The position numbers and the translations under genes were made by a program. 64,000 nt of DNA from Escallonia rubra (Eukaryota > Streptophyta > Magnoliopsida > Escalloniales > Escalloniaceae), in NCBI GenBank assembly GCA_033065855.1, contig JAVXUO010000367.1:58833-122832 (forward strand), written 5' to 3'. Below the pieces are notes generated by a model. It saw only the letters and a list, made by a program, of their open reading frames with translations, made no database searches and was not told the DNA's origin. Below, one piece after another: positions 36,533 through 48,471 of this stretch; within the stretch, counting starts at the first letter, position 1; the number at the start of each line of letters is the position of its first letter.

Positions 36533-37890
36533 ACTTTACACTAAACCCCACAGTGGACAAAGAAAGATCCGAAATGACCAAGGGAAAATTACACTGACCT
36601 CCTCCATGTTCAGCATTTATGGTTACCTCCCAAATACCATTTTTTTTCTTTTTCCCCGCTACTCTAGCGTCTCATAAACGGTAGTTAAAAAGTCATCACA
36701 ATGACATATCGTCTCTACATATACATAACGAGTTCAACTAACAGCTAAGGAGTCAAACACAAGACATCCAAGATTACGGCTTATTTCACGCCTAATTAAG
36801 TCTCAACCGTTACAACCGTGGTGTGTTTGAGCTTCTGCGTGTTGCCTCTCCTAGCTAATCCCTTCCCCTTCCTCCTTACTAGGTGTTTTTCTCCCTCCCC
36901 TTATACCGGAGTTGCTCCCTTTGGTTAGAGCAATAACTGTGTGGTGGGCTGTGGATCTAGGTTAGATATTTTGGTTGGAACTCTGTTGTTTTTGTGGGAT
37001 TGATGCATTTGGTGGCGGTGTTGTTTGATTACTATTGAGTTGGGTTCGGGATAGGTTCGGTGGTGTTGCGTCCTTCCGAGTCACGGATCTCTTATGGTTA
37101 AGTACTAGTCATGGCTGTTAATTGGCACTTCGTTGACGCGTAGAACCTCTGTTGTTACGTCGATAAATCGCACGCGTCAGGTTGAAAGTGGATGCTGTAG
37201 TGATTTTCATACCGGACCAGATGTATGTTAGGCCTTCGAGTTAATTGACGGAAGATCTAAGGTATTAGCCGTGAAGTCAAGGGATCAAGCAAGGAAGCCA
37301 ACTCATTTATAGTTTGGTTTTAAAACTGCTAGGAAAAAATTTGGTATTTGATTTTGTTTATGGGGTCCATCAAGGTTAACCTTGGTATTATTTTCAGCTT
37401 ATTTGGATCTACTAGATTTATAGTATTATTTGTTAACCTCTAGGTTTTGGCAAGTTACTATATGCCAGGCTAAAGTATAAATTAGGATATGCTTTGATTT
37501 GATCTTAATTTATCTAAGACCAGTTAAGTAGCCTTTTACTAATTTGACATCTTCGGTCATGTCCTTCAATTGCAGTTTTATTACAAGAGTCGCGAATAAG
37601 TTGAGACCTACTATCCGTTTGTGATGTCTTAAGGCAACTAAAAAAATTCTGTAATCTTTATTATCAATGTCATTCTCTTATTTACCAAAAGAAAAAAATT
37701 AAAGAACTTGAGCGCTTCATGGCCCCGGTCTTGGTTCGCTTCCAAATAGAGCTTCACATCAACTTCTTTCCCTCGTCAGATTTTTGCTCTCTTACACAGC
37801 TCGTTACATGAGGACTGGATTACTTTTTCTTGAAATAGCGGATGATCTATTCATCTAGCAAACGGAAGATCACAATTATGATCTACAACC
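36533..37890. other. bL34m upstream region and intergenic DNA
   Basis: The sequence just above 36532 should hold the bL34m leader and promoter (minus strand); no clear TATA box is seen. The rest has no supported gene. Confidence 0.4.
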
Positions 37891-38358
37891 TTAGCTACGT
37901 GGGTATTCCACCCCAATTACATCTGCAAGGAGCAGTGAGCTTAGTTCCACAGGGGGTTGGTTGAGATAAACAAAAGCCTCATCTTGCTTGGTTCCTAAAT
38001 TAACTAACAAATCAGCACATTGGTTTCCTTCTCTAAGAACATGCCTAATTTTCGACTTTGTTGCAATGAGCAAAAGGCGACAATCTTTCAAAATAGTAAA
38101 TAAATGATGAAATGTTTCAATCTCAGCTGCTGTCATTAACTATTGAGCCAAAAGGGAGTCAGTTTCAACCGTGGCTTCATAGAAATGTTGATCTTTGATT
38201 ACTTGTAATGCTTTGAGAATTCCATGAATTTCTGCTTCCAGGCTATCATCAGTTGGTAGTCTTCCAATGAATCCTCCTTTCTCCTTACAATTATGATGAT
38301 AACCAATTCTTAAGTGCCACCATCTAAAGGGATGAAGACGGTATTTCAAGACAACCAA
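37891..38358 (-). pseudogene. RNase H-like domain of a non-LTR retrotransposon (decayed)
   Basis: The minus strand encodes an RVT_3/RNase H-type segment: GGFIGRLPTDDSLEAEIHGI, LKALQVIKD, ATVETDSLLAQ, then after a stop HHLFTILKDCRLLL and IRHVLREGNQCADLLVNLGT. The pattern of E in AEIHG, D in ETDSL and the REGNQCADLL helix is that of plant LINE-derived RNase H domains. A single in-frame TAG at 38142-38140 interrupts it, the reverse transcriptase part is absent, and the N-terminal DGA-type strand is degraded. It is a 5'-truncated, inactive relic rather than a host gene. Confidence 0.75.
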
Positions 38359-39066
38359 GAAGCTGAAAACGAACGATAAAAGGGAAACACACTTGGTCTC
38401 CTTGCATGCTGGTCGTCTTCGGTGGGGTGTTGGGTTTTCGGTTCTGGTGGGGGGATAGCAGGATTGGTCTAGCTACAGGTCGAGATTGTGCTCTGTGTTG
38501 ACGAAGCCCGACAACTCACAAAAAGGTGATGGATGCCCAATGCCTTGAGTTCTCAGCAGCACCACAGCCCAGATTTATGCTTCACAGTTGAAATCCAGAC
38601 TCAACTGCGACCATAGATGTTATGATCTTACACTCCGTCTCTAATTTAATCGTTAACTGTTTGTCTGCTAGAGATTAGACCATCTGTCACAAACAGGATC
38701 CATAACAGTGATCTGCGGCCATATCTCGGTTACAATATGAACATCAGATAGGGACCAACTAATCCAAAACGAACTGCGACATTTTGTGGTAAATTAGGAA
38801 CAATTGGCGGGCTGACATTTTACAACATGTCCAATCATTGAAAATTCATGTGGAAAACATTTTACTCCACACAAAAATAAAAGATAAACAAAAGATGAAA
38901 AAACCAAAAATGGGCGAGACGGGGAAAGTGGGAGAAGGGGGGAAAAAAAAGAATGATTACAATGACAGCATAAAATAGAGCCGACAATGATGTTAATGAC
39001 TAAACTGACGGAACTGCGTCTTCAAATGTACATAGAATCGACGATCATGTTTGAGACCACAAAGCT
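38359..39066. other. Spacer containing the probable SurE 3' UTR
   Basis: AT-rich DNA between the retrotransposon relic and the SurE-like stop codon. The SurE-like transcript should end within it. A purine-rich stretch lies at 38900-38955. No other feature is supported. Confidence 0.4.
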
Positions 39067-42000
39067 TCACTGATCCGCTTGAAATGCAGCAGAAATCCAA
39101 TCGAAAACAGCTTTTTGAGTGTCCAGTTCCAGATCGGGAAAAAGTGAGAGTGGAGTGATTGCAATCTGTTCCAAAATAGATGAGATCAGCCAATCAAAAA
39201 GAAGAAGGGTTCTAATAAGTGCAGTCCTCCAGGACGTATTCAACATAAAAATGTAGCTATTCCGATGCAGTGATGAGTAATTCAATGCAAAATATGAAGT
39301 GTTTGAACAACAAACTATTATGTTTAACAGCAAATAAAAAAAGCACAGAAGGTAAAGGCATCTTGCCCCCAGAACTATTCATGACCTAAAAACAAAACTA
39401 GAGATGTAGGGAAGGTAATATCATACACAACTTTCGACAACGAACCCATGTCTTCCTTTCTAGCAGACGTTTCTCAAATTAAATGTCTGTAAATGATAAA
39501 AGACCATCTAGTGCTTTATGTAACATTGGACCAAAAACCTCCATATATCCATGTGAAAAAAAGACAGGTGCTTTTACTTACAAATCCATTTTCAAGAGCT
39601 CTGAAATCTAAATCCTCGTCCAAATCTTTGAGCTCCTTGTCAAGAAACTGCAATCGCCAACATATAACTCAGAAATTACGTAAAGAAAAATAAAAACCAG
39701 AAGAGAAATCACCAACAACTAAAATTGTCATTGCTTCAGTAAGCGACTCAGAACACATCTAAAAAGGTATAGACCAGTACCGAAATCACCAACAATTAAA
39801 ACTGCCATTGCTTCCCTGAGCAACTCATAAGCTTAATGCACAGAAACAACATAGACAAGAACCTCAATGGCAAGCACAATCACGATATAAGCACAAAGAT
39901 AAGAATCAACTTTAGAAAAAGCTTGAAGGTTGGTACTAAAAGTAGCTTATGTAGAAAATAAATCGTCTTGTTACACTGCCTTTAGAGTAGCTCCTTCATA
40001 TCACAAGGTGAAGGCGTAAGAAAGGGAGTACCATCATGCTGAGATAGAGAACCTTGAGGAGTTTTTAGTAACAGATATTGGTTCCTAAATGGTCATATTA
40101 TGCCACATCTTTACCATGTAATCTGGAAGAAAAACATAAAAAGTAAAGGACTAACTTTGTCGTTGCATCTACGTACAACTGTAATACTATAAGATTTCTT
40201 ACCTCTAATCGGAAGTATTTCACAGTCCGGTTATTGTCAGATTTCCCTGCAACTCCAACTGATTCAACCTCGACCAGACTCTTTCTCTGTGTCGTCAGAC
40301 GCCGAGCTGCACCCTAAGAAACAACAGAAATGTAGATTGTGAGAATGCTAATAGGTGCACTTGATCCTTACTCCAGAAAGACCAGTTAGCGGATCTTATG
40401 AAAGCTACTCACTGCAGCAGAGGCATCTCGACCAAGCTGTGCAAGCTGCATGCCAAGGCTTTGCTGATTGGACATGAAACGTCCAGCAGATGGATGCCTG
40501 TTGGCTGAAATAGCTTGCCAGCTTGGTGTGGACCTCCACGAACTCCGCTTGGTTAATTTGAATCCCTGTCAAACAAAATACAATAAGAAAAAGTTAAATA
40601 CAAAGTGGAGGTTTCTTCAAACAATCTGCCAAAAAAGAAACTTAGATGCCATGTGCAAGCAGTGTAAATTAATTGATATGATCTTTGTGTAAACAACGGT
40701 GGTCGCAGCAAACAAAGTTACACCCGAGACAATCCCCATGCTGCATAATTACTCATGAAAAATACCTCTGTTCCTTATTAGATGAATACAAACCCAATTG
40801 TTTGACGGAAAAACCTGGCGATATATACAAAAGCCTAAAAAATGCCAATTACACCTTTCCTAAATAAGAAAAGGGACAGGGAAAGAGGAAGGTGAAGAAG
40901 GAAGGGGGGGGGAGGGGGGGGAGGTGTAGTTTGGGCGGGAATAGGGTGACTATTTGCGGGGATAGAAGTTAAGCTCAAAATGAATTCCTAACCCAAGCGG
41001 TCTCAGGTTACGTTGGACTATGCTGCAGCAACAAGTGGTTGCAAGACTCGACAAATACTCCAGTTTAAATTTCTCACTGCGCCGTCCCAACCAAACATAA
41101 AACAGCTCCTAGATAGTATGACAAATGACCAACCAAAAAAAGGTATGCCAGGAAGATGTTATCGCTTATTAGGCTTCCCAACTGCAGTCCAGGTAAAAGT
41201 GGCTGTTGCTCAAGTAAGAAAAGCCACCAAAACAGCCTTTTTCATATCCGAGCAGAAGTTGAAGCGTTGATTTGTTAGTAACATGTTACTAAATGTTCCC
41301 TGGCAGAAACATATACCTTAGCAGTTACCATAACCCATATTTTGAAAGCACGTCGTCGACTTTCACGCCTACATATATTCGGCAATATCAAGTCAAGTTG
41401 AGTCAAGTCAACTACAAAAGACATGCTATCATAATTTCCACTAAAACATCCTAGAAAAAAAATCAAACATGACAGCCACAAGACGCTCTACTCTGTAAGA
41501 AACCTTAAGTTGCTGGACTCAACAAAGCCACAGACTTCCAAACTTTTATATTCATACACTTAAGTACATGACACAATTCTTTCAAGTGAATCAATTCATC
41601 ACATGTAAGTAGATGCATGTAGGTTTGACAGACACATAACAATGTCCTGCCCTTTTCACCAGAGAAAACTTTGCGGAAAGTTATATCCACAGCAATAGCA
41701 TACTCTTTAGACTCTGGTATAGAATTCCTAAATGATCTGCAATGAAACGTCTGCGGACGCCCACGCGTGAGGTTGTGCCTTTATTGAAGTAGGTAGGGAT
41801 GTATAGTATAGATAGGTGGCTAATGGTCTAATCAATTCATCCTTCAATGAGCCTATTTTGTACTTTGAAAGATAATCGTAGTGTCAAAGAATCTTAGACC
41901 TAGATGAAAAGCTAATCGAAAGAACCAAAAAAACATTAAGATGGAGAGTTATATATTATTTGCACGATGAACACCAGGCACTAGCTAATGCACCGAGCTA

Positions 42001-44337
42001 AGATCCACAATCAACGCAAAGCTTATGAACTTCAAGTTGTGGATGTTAGAAATCTAAACAATGTGACCAGATGGTCATGAGAAAGATCAGCAACAGTGCC
42101 TTCGTGCCAAGATCATTCATGATTTAGATCTCTCCATGCCACAAACACTAACAAAATTTACCACGTTTACAGTCCTTGCTACTTTTCACACGCAAGTACT
42201 GAATTTCAAACTGAAATAAAGTCCAAATCATTTCTTGCTACATAATTAACGTTTTCATTTTTAAATAAATACACCACAAAATCTCATGTCAAGGGTACAA
42301 ATCAGTTGTGCGTCCATCAGGTTTTGCTTACATGTATCTCAGGATATTCTTTGGAAAATATAGAACTGAAGAGAAGATGCACTTAGTGTTCAAGATTGTA
42401 AAGGGGATAAGCATAAAGAAGTATCTAATAAAGAAATTTACTCATTCCCTCTACTTTAAGTTGGTGAGATCAACCCTATTTTGCCATTCCATTGTGAATA
42501 CGGCCAGATTATAAACGTTAAACTGTATTTCTTTACAATTCTAACTCCCAGTAACTTGGCCTTTGTCTGTCATCATTAACGTGAAGGGAAATGCTAAAAT
42601 AAGATTTATATAGTGAAAAATAGAGATACAGAGGGATCAGAATGCAGATACAACAGCTAAAAGGGAAAAAAAATTAAAAAGTTCTCACGAAGGATATATG
42701 AAGATGCTGTAAAGTTGCATTTGGATAATGTATCACAAGATTTTCAAACAGCAAACCTTATTTGCCAAAGGAGAGGTCGGGACTTCTATGTTCAGTAAGC
42801 AACTTTTAGGGAAAATTCCCTTCTCTATATCTCTTATAGCAGCATTTATTAGTGGCAAACAGACGGACAAGGCATCCTTAAAATCACTTTCTTGGCTTTC
42901 ATCCTTCTTCCTGAAAAGAATTTTCAAACCAATTTACTTAACCTCCTAGTAGTGACAACAAAGCAACAAAAGAATACGATAGAATGGAGCACAACCTACC
43001 AGTTAAGCGATATGGACATAGATGGTACACCACTAATCAATGCCTCTCTAGCTGCAGCTACAACCCCTGAATAAAACCTGCACGCTTGCAAGATGATAAA
43101 CAACATTACTAGTGAGGTAAACTAAAACCTGTTCAGCATCGGAACAGAATGTTCCACTACTTCAATTAGATATTGCAGATAGAGAAAAAAACAACCATAA
43201 GCATGCATGGCCTGAGATATCTATAAATGATAACCAAAGGCTTACGTGTGATGGCCACAACTCGAACCCTTGTTGACTCCACTTATTACCTGAATAGAAC
43301 ATGAAAACTCCATTGTCTTAAACAGTGATCCCTGACGACAAAAATCACAGTGATGACAGCTTTTGAAAACATACCAGAAGTGGCTTTGACCAAGAGAAAA
43401 GTGCCCCAGATAACGCTAACGATACACAATCTACAGGAGTCCCTGATAGAGAGAATCAACACAAGCCTAACAGCATCAAGACAATGTATCTGTAACATGC
43501 TTAGAAGCACAATGGCAAACATGGAAAACAAAGGGATTACTCCCTCCGTTCCATTAGATTTTCCCCTTCAATTCTTCGCCAATTCCTAAGATAGATTTAG
43601 CGCCATGTAATCATCATATTAAACTCCAATAGCAATGGTAGACTAAATAAGTACCGTTTGGCAAGTCTAAGTTATGGACAAAATGATGAGTACAGCTTTA
43701 AATCTACTAAATCTATCCTAGAAAAACACAAACTGCCGGGGGAAATCCAATTGGAAGGGAGGACTAACAACAAGCAGAACCAAAAAAAAAAAAAGGGAAA
43801 CCAACAAGTGTACCAGAAACTTCATAAGCAGTGGCGCCATTAATTTCAGCAGAACTGACAGCAACAGTTTCCCGCAGAGTCACTGAATGACCCGATAACG
43901 ATTTGTTCCCCCTAAAACATATTACTTAATTGGTTAATATAAACAAGCATATAACCACCCCTAAACACCATAAATTCAACTGTCAATAGCACAAATCAAA
44001 CAGTAAGCGTCAAATTAACAAACACCGATGCGAGAAAAAAAACGCACGATTGAGGGGCACAGACGTGGACATTGCAGAGGCCGCCACGAACCAGCGCTTC
44101 GACCAAATGGGTAAGCCCAGGCGAATCAATCCCGTCGCCGCTGGTCACCAACACGACGGGCTTCGAACCGTCCGCATCCGGACTGGGCTCCGCCGAATCC
44201 GAAGAGGACGGCCCGGCGGACTCGTTGCTGCTCTTTGGCTGCTCATCCTCGCCTCCCTTTCTGCTCAACAGCACGTTCTGCAGATTCGACAGCAGGCCCG
44301 GCGGCAGCTGATTGTTCTTCACCGCGGAGGTCGTCAT
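39067..44337 (-). CDS. SurE-like phosphatase/nucleotidase
   Basis: Ten exons on the minus strand: 44337-44048, 43911-43814, 43442-43375, 43289-43246, 43077-43000, 42910-42757, 40565-40413, 40313-40203, 39647-39582 and 39165-39067. They give 386 aa with all phases consistent. SurE fold motifs: VVLVTSGDGIDSPG (residues 61-74), the APQS...SGHS segment with the usual nucleophile-region Ser, TPVDCVSLAL, and VISGVNKGSSCGHHTFYSGV with the metal-binding Asn. Then follow a plant-specific SCLLNIEVPTSP and FMSNQQSLGMQLAQLGRDAS, and the end TPLSLFPDLELD. The first 60 residues are Ser/Glu-rich and unlike a transit peptide. Known for the family: metal-dependent 5'/3'-nucleotidase or acid phosphatase. Odd: bacterial SurE has NDDG at the metal site, whereas this protein has SGDG (66-69), so only one of the two Asp remains. 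Intron 6 is 2.2 kb and contains a G-rich tract (40903-40924). Confidence 0.93.
39705..39830. repeat. Short direct repeat in SurE intron 8
   Basis: Two copies of a roughly 50 bp unit start at 39705 and 39782. Both read GAAATCACCAACAAyTAAAA, then TyGCCATTGCTTC-like sequence and a GCrACTCA end. They are about 77 bp apart with minor differences, between exons 8 and 9. Confidence 0.7.
40903..40924. repeat. G-rich tract in SurE intron 6
   Basis: Two long G runs separated by a single A, preceded by GAAGGAA and followed by AGGTG, on the + strand (the template strand of the gene). Confidence 0.85.
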
Positions 44338-45857
44338 ATTTCAGGAGAGCGCAGAACACGGGACTAGGTTACTGTGATTGTAGCTTAGGAATCAAAACCC
44401 TAGAAAAGGAGTGGGGGAGGAAAGCGCTGGAAAGTGGGGAAAAGTGTTGGTTAGGAAAGAATGGATAGACCGGTTCCAACGGCGTTGCTTAGAGAGAGAA
44501 AGCGCCGATTGTGAATGAGAGAGAGAGAGAGCTGTGACTGTGTACGCAAGTGAACGGGAATTCTAGTTCTAGAGAGAGAAAGTTACCTTCGTTTCGTTGA
44601 TGGGGTACATGGAGGAAGAAGAGGAACTGGAGTAGATATAAGATCGATATAGACGCGCAGGGTTGGCGAGTGTTGGCCGAGCTGAGATCCGGGTTTCGCA
44701 TTTGCGTCCCCTCGGTCAAAAGTTCGTTAAATGATTAAACCGAGCTTGAACGCTGTTTGAAGTTTGTCAGGGTATTGGGTTCAATCCGATAAGAAAATAT
44801 CCGTATAACTACACTTTTATCATGTTTGAGCTTAATTCAAAGCATAATAAGTTGAAGGAGTGAGATTGAGCAACCTTAAGCTCTGGTCAGCTCAACTGAG
44901 GGTGTAACTTAGGTGAGTTGGGTTGAGTTTATAGATGACCTGCAAAAACGCACTTGCTTTAAAACCCAACGATCATTAACCCATAATTTTTTTTTTAATT
45001 AAGTAGGTCGGGTATGGTTGGGTTAGGGTGAGTCAATATATTTGAGTTTCAATAAGTTGATCAAAATAATGGTTGTTGATTGTGGCTGCGGGCAAGGGTG
45101 GAGTCTACCAGTGTTGACAGCTGGCGGTGGTGGTGGCTACAGCATCCGGAAGTTGTGGCTGCCTACCTTACTGGCGATCGCCCGTCGTGCAACGGCAGTG
45201 TTGGTGGCTCAAAATATGATTTTTACCCAAATGGGTATTGAAAAGCACACTCCAAAATAAGCCACAACAATATGAGTTCAACCCATAATAATCTATTTTA
45301 TGATCAAGTGAGTTAGTTGGGATGGGCAACATATCACAATTTTTTTTTTTGTCAGGTTGGATAAACTCATAAAAACCAAATTACAGCCCTAGGCTCGACT
45401 CGACTGGCTCACATATTCAATCCTGGTTCAAATTGGAAGTTTTGATTATCTAGCTCTATTATTAAAAAGAAGTTCCGGTTTATGAGAAATCCGCTTTTGC
45501 TTTTAAAAATGTGCAATTACTTTGACAAAAATCCTCTTTACTTTAATTGAGATGTTTGTTTAATGGAACGGTGGTGGTTGGTTTCGTGAGTGTCACTTGC
45601 TTCAAGAGGAGCGTGCAGGGATGTCGGAAAGTATTTAACCATATTATTTACCTAATGATGTAAGGTGTTTGACACGTGGCTGTTTCCCATTCGGAGATGG
45701 TGTGGGACCCGGCGATGATTCAGCTTAACTGTTATTTTGACTGGATATGCGGATTCTTTTGGCCAACGAGAGCATGGTACAAGTGCAGCGGCGGTGGGTA
45801 CAATCCTGCCCGCTGCCTACCTCTACACTTTGGAATAATCAACTTTGTCTCTGCTAT
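44338..45857. other. SurE upstream region and repetitive intergenic DNA
   Basis: The span 44338-44720 should hold the SurE-like leader and promoter (minus strand). It includes a (GA)n run at about 44514-44530. From 44870 to 45420 GGGTTGAGT / GGGTTrGG words and a GCCCTAGGCTCGACTCGACT end suggest another small transposon remnant. No gene is supported. Confidence 0.4.
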
Positions 45858-46399
45858 TAGGGCCGTAACTGAACCGAGTTGCTCATGAACTGCTCGTAGT
45901 TTGTTCTCCTAAGAACTCGTTCATGTTCGTTTGTATAATAAACGAACCGAATATTAACAAAATATTAGTGTTCGTTTATTAAACGAGCCGAGCATGAATA
46001 TTTCAAAGTGTTCATGAATGTATTCGTGAACAACTCGTCTGGATAATAACTTAATTATAATATATTTCAAACTCAAAAGTCATATAACTTACTTATAATA
46101 TAAATTAGTTTAAAGTTGGAAGTCCTAAAATCGGCTAGACAATTGGATCAAGTAAGGTGTAGTTCCGATTTAAAAATAACTGTTTTGAATGAGAACGCGA
46201 GTTTTTCAAGTTCGAGTTCGGTTTGTATAAATAAACGAACGAACTCGAGCTGAACACGAGTTTAATGAAACGAACCACGAACGAGTTCGAACAGAATTTT
46301 GAAGATTAAATGAACACGAACACGAACATGGCCTGAAACTAAACAAACGAGTTTGAACATGCCTATGTTCGGCTCGAACTCGGTTCGTATACAGCCCTA
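45858..46399. mobile_element. Non-autonomous hAT-like element
   Basis: The left end TAGGGCCGTAACTGAACCGA and the reverse complement of the right end, TAGGGCTGTATACGAACCGA, match at 15 of 20 positions. They frame about 540 bp. The interior is full of GTTCGTTT / AACGAAC / GAGTTCG words in both orientations, giving the element strong self-complementarity. There is no transposase. An 8 bp target-site duplication, expected for hAT elements, is not clean here, so the superfamily call rests on the ends. Confidence 0.6.
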
Positions 46400-48471
46400 G
46401 CTCTTACGCATGACTAGCGGTAAAGCACACAAAATACATATGTGATGTCTAATTTTCATCGCATTTTCATTTAACGTGTACTCGCACAAAGATTGTGTTG
46501 CACTCGTTTGATAATAAGCTGAAAACTACGTTAGGATTGGTGTTATGAAAGTAAAATACTATATAAAGAATATAATGGTATTTAATTGCTAGGAATATCT
46601 GATCATGTGTAGTACGGATAGCATTTTAATTTTCGTAAATTATGTCATGATGCGGTTAGTGAAATGATCCGGTAACTTTCTAATAAAAAATATATAACTA
46701 TATTTGGTAACTAGTTTCAAGCACGTGATTTTTTACTGTTGACACTAGTCACAAAGATTAGAACGTAACACCAAAACTACATTGTTACACCAAAAGTCAT
46801 GGTAGGTATGGATATATAGGATTTGCGCCTGAGAGCTACTATATGTTGCAATTGCAAGAACGTTCATATCTTATCGTGCCGCCGTGAGTTTAATATGATC
46901 AAAGCTCGATAAAATGAACATGTTTTAAGTTGTTCTTTCTACAACACCATTCTAACGGCATAGGATTACTGGAAGCTAGTTCTTCCATGCCCTCAAGCCT
47001 TACCTTAGAAGGACTGGGCTGAAGGTGACAATTCTAATCACTAGCAAGACTCAACCAAATCTAAAAAGGCGCTTTAAATTTTCAAGATACGCATAAATTT
47101 ATCTGGTATAAGTTAAATAAATGTCAACTTAAAGTCGGTCTAAAACTAATGAATACACTTTAACTACAAAAAAGTCATTTAAACAACCAAATATCATCAT
47201 GGGCTGAGCTGGGGTTAATGATGAAAATCAACAAAGATGTCAAAACAAAGAAGTATCAATTCAGATGAGCTGACAGTTGAATTTTGCTTTGTGTACAGTT
47301 GATCAACTGCAACATTGTTAAGTCTTTAATTCGACCTGACATCCAACCATACCAATATTTTGACAAATGGACCAAGCCCCACTGATTTAAAATGCTTTTC
47401 GCTAGACCCACCAATTAATATTAGTACCTCTTGCAGCTGAGAGTTGAAGTTCTTAGCAGCATGGCAACTCAAATAGGAGGCGGAGGAAGTCTCAATTCTA
47501 CGTGCGTATTTAAGAGAGTTTTTTTTTTTTTCGCTAATTGATAAGTCAGGGTGGAGAAAGGACAACCTTTATGGATTTGATGAGACTCGAATCACCTGTT
47601 TTAGCAAGTTTGGGAGACGCTTTTGCTATCGATGGAGCTTACCTCAGTGCTCATTTAAAAGAGATTTCGAACGGGTTTTCGTATCATTTTAAGAAGAATA
47701 ACCATAGAGAACACGCATTAGAATAAACAAAGGTCAAAGTTTAGGAACATCAATCTGGTATATGTTGTTATCAGTTAAACCCGAAAGAGACACTTTCAGA
47801 GATTAAGAGATGCATCAAGAGCTTTAACCAAACTGGTTTCAACGCTAATAGAAAATAGGAGGTGGTGATGATCGTGGGCTCCTAATCCTCCTTTCTGCAG
47901 TACTATCCATCACCTAACTTGACCAAAGCACTTAATGTATTGAGGTTGAGCCTGACAAATGGCTCTCCATATCTCAATGAAAAACCAGAGCAACCCATAA
48001 TTTAATAAAAATCTCCTGAAAGCAACCACCATTTTGAATTTTTTATGCCTTTTCCCTCTAACGTGTCCCCAACCAGCAGAACACATCATCATCTCATTCA
48101 GCATGTCTAGAGAGTCAAATTGTTGACAGAGCACTTGGATAGGGTTGATGCGATTTGGTTACTTTACTTTTCGGTGAATCGAAGGCGACAACAGGGTAAC
48201 AACGCTTCCCTTAAACTCAACCTCGTTTCATGTGATGCAACGCCAAAAGACTTAATCAGCTGAACTAGCATCCACGCAACAATTGCATTACCTCCTTAAA
48301 AGGAGCTGGCGGGTAACTTCTAAACCAACAAATAATGATGGAATTTGCATTAGGAAAGAACGAGTCCAAGACATCCAACCATTTGCTCTAGCCTATCTAA
48401 AAACTGAAGAGCAACTTTTTAAATTATCAAAAACCTCCAAAGAGAGGAAAGTAAAGAAATACGCTCAATTT
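46400..48471. other. Intergenic DNA between hAT-like element and GLYR2
   Basis: AT-rich with no supported gene. It should include the GLYR2 3' UTR just below 48472 (minus-strand transcript). A poly(T) run lies at 47520-47531. Confidence 0.4.
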
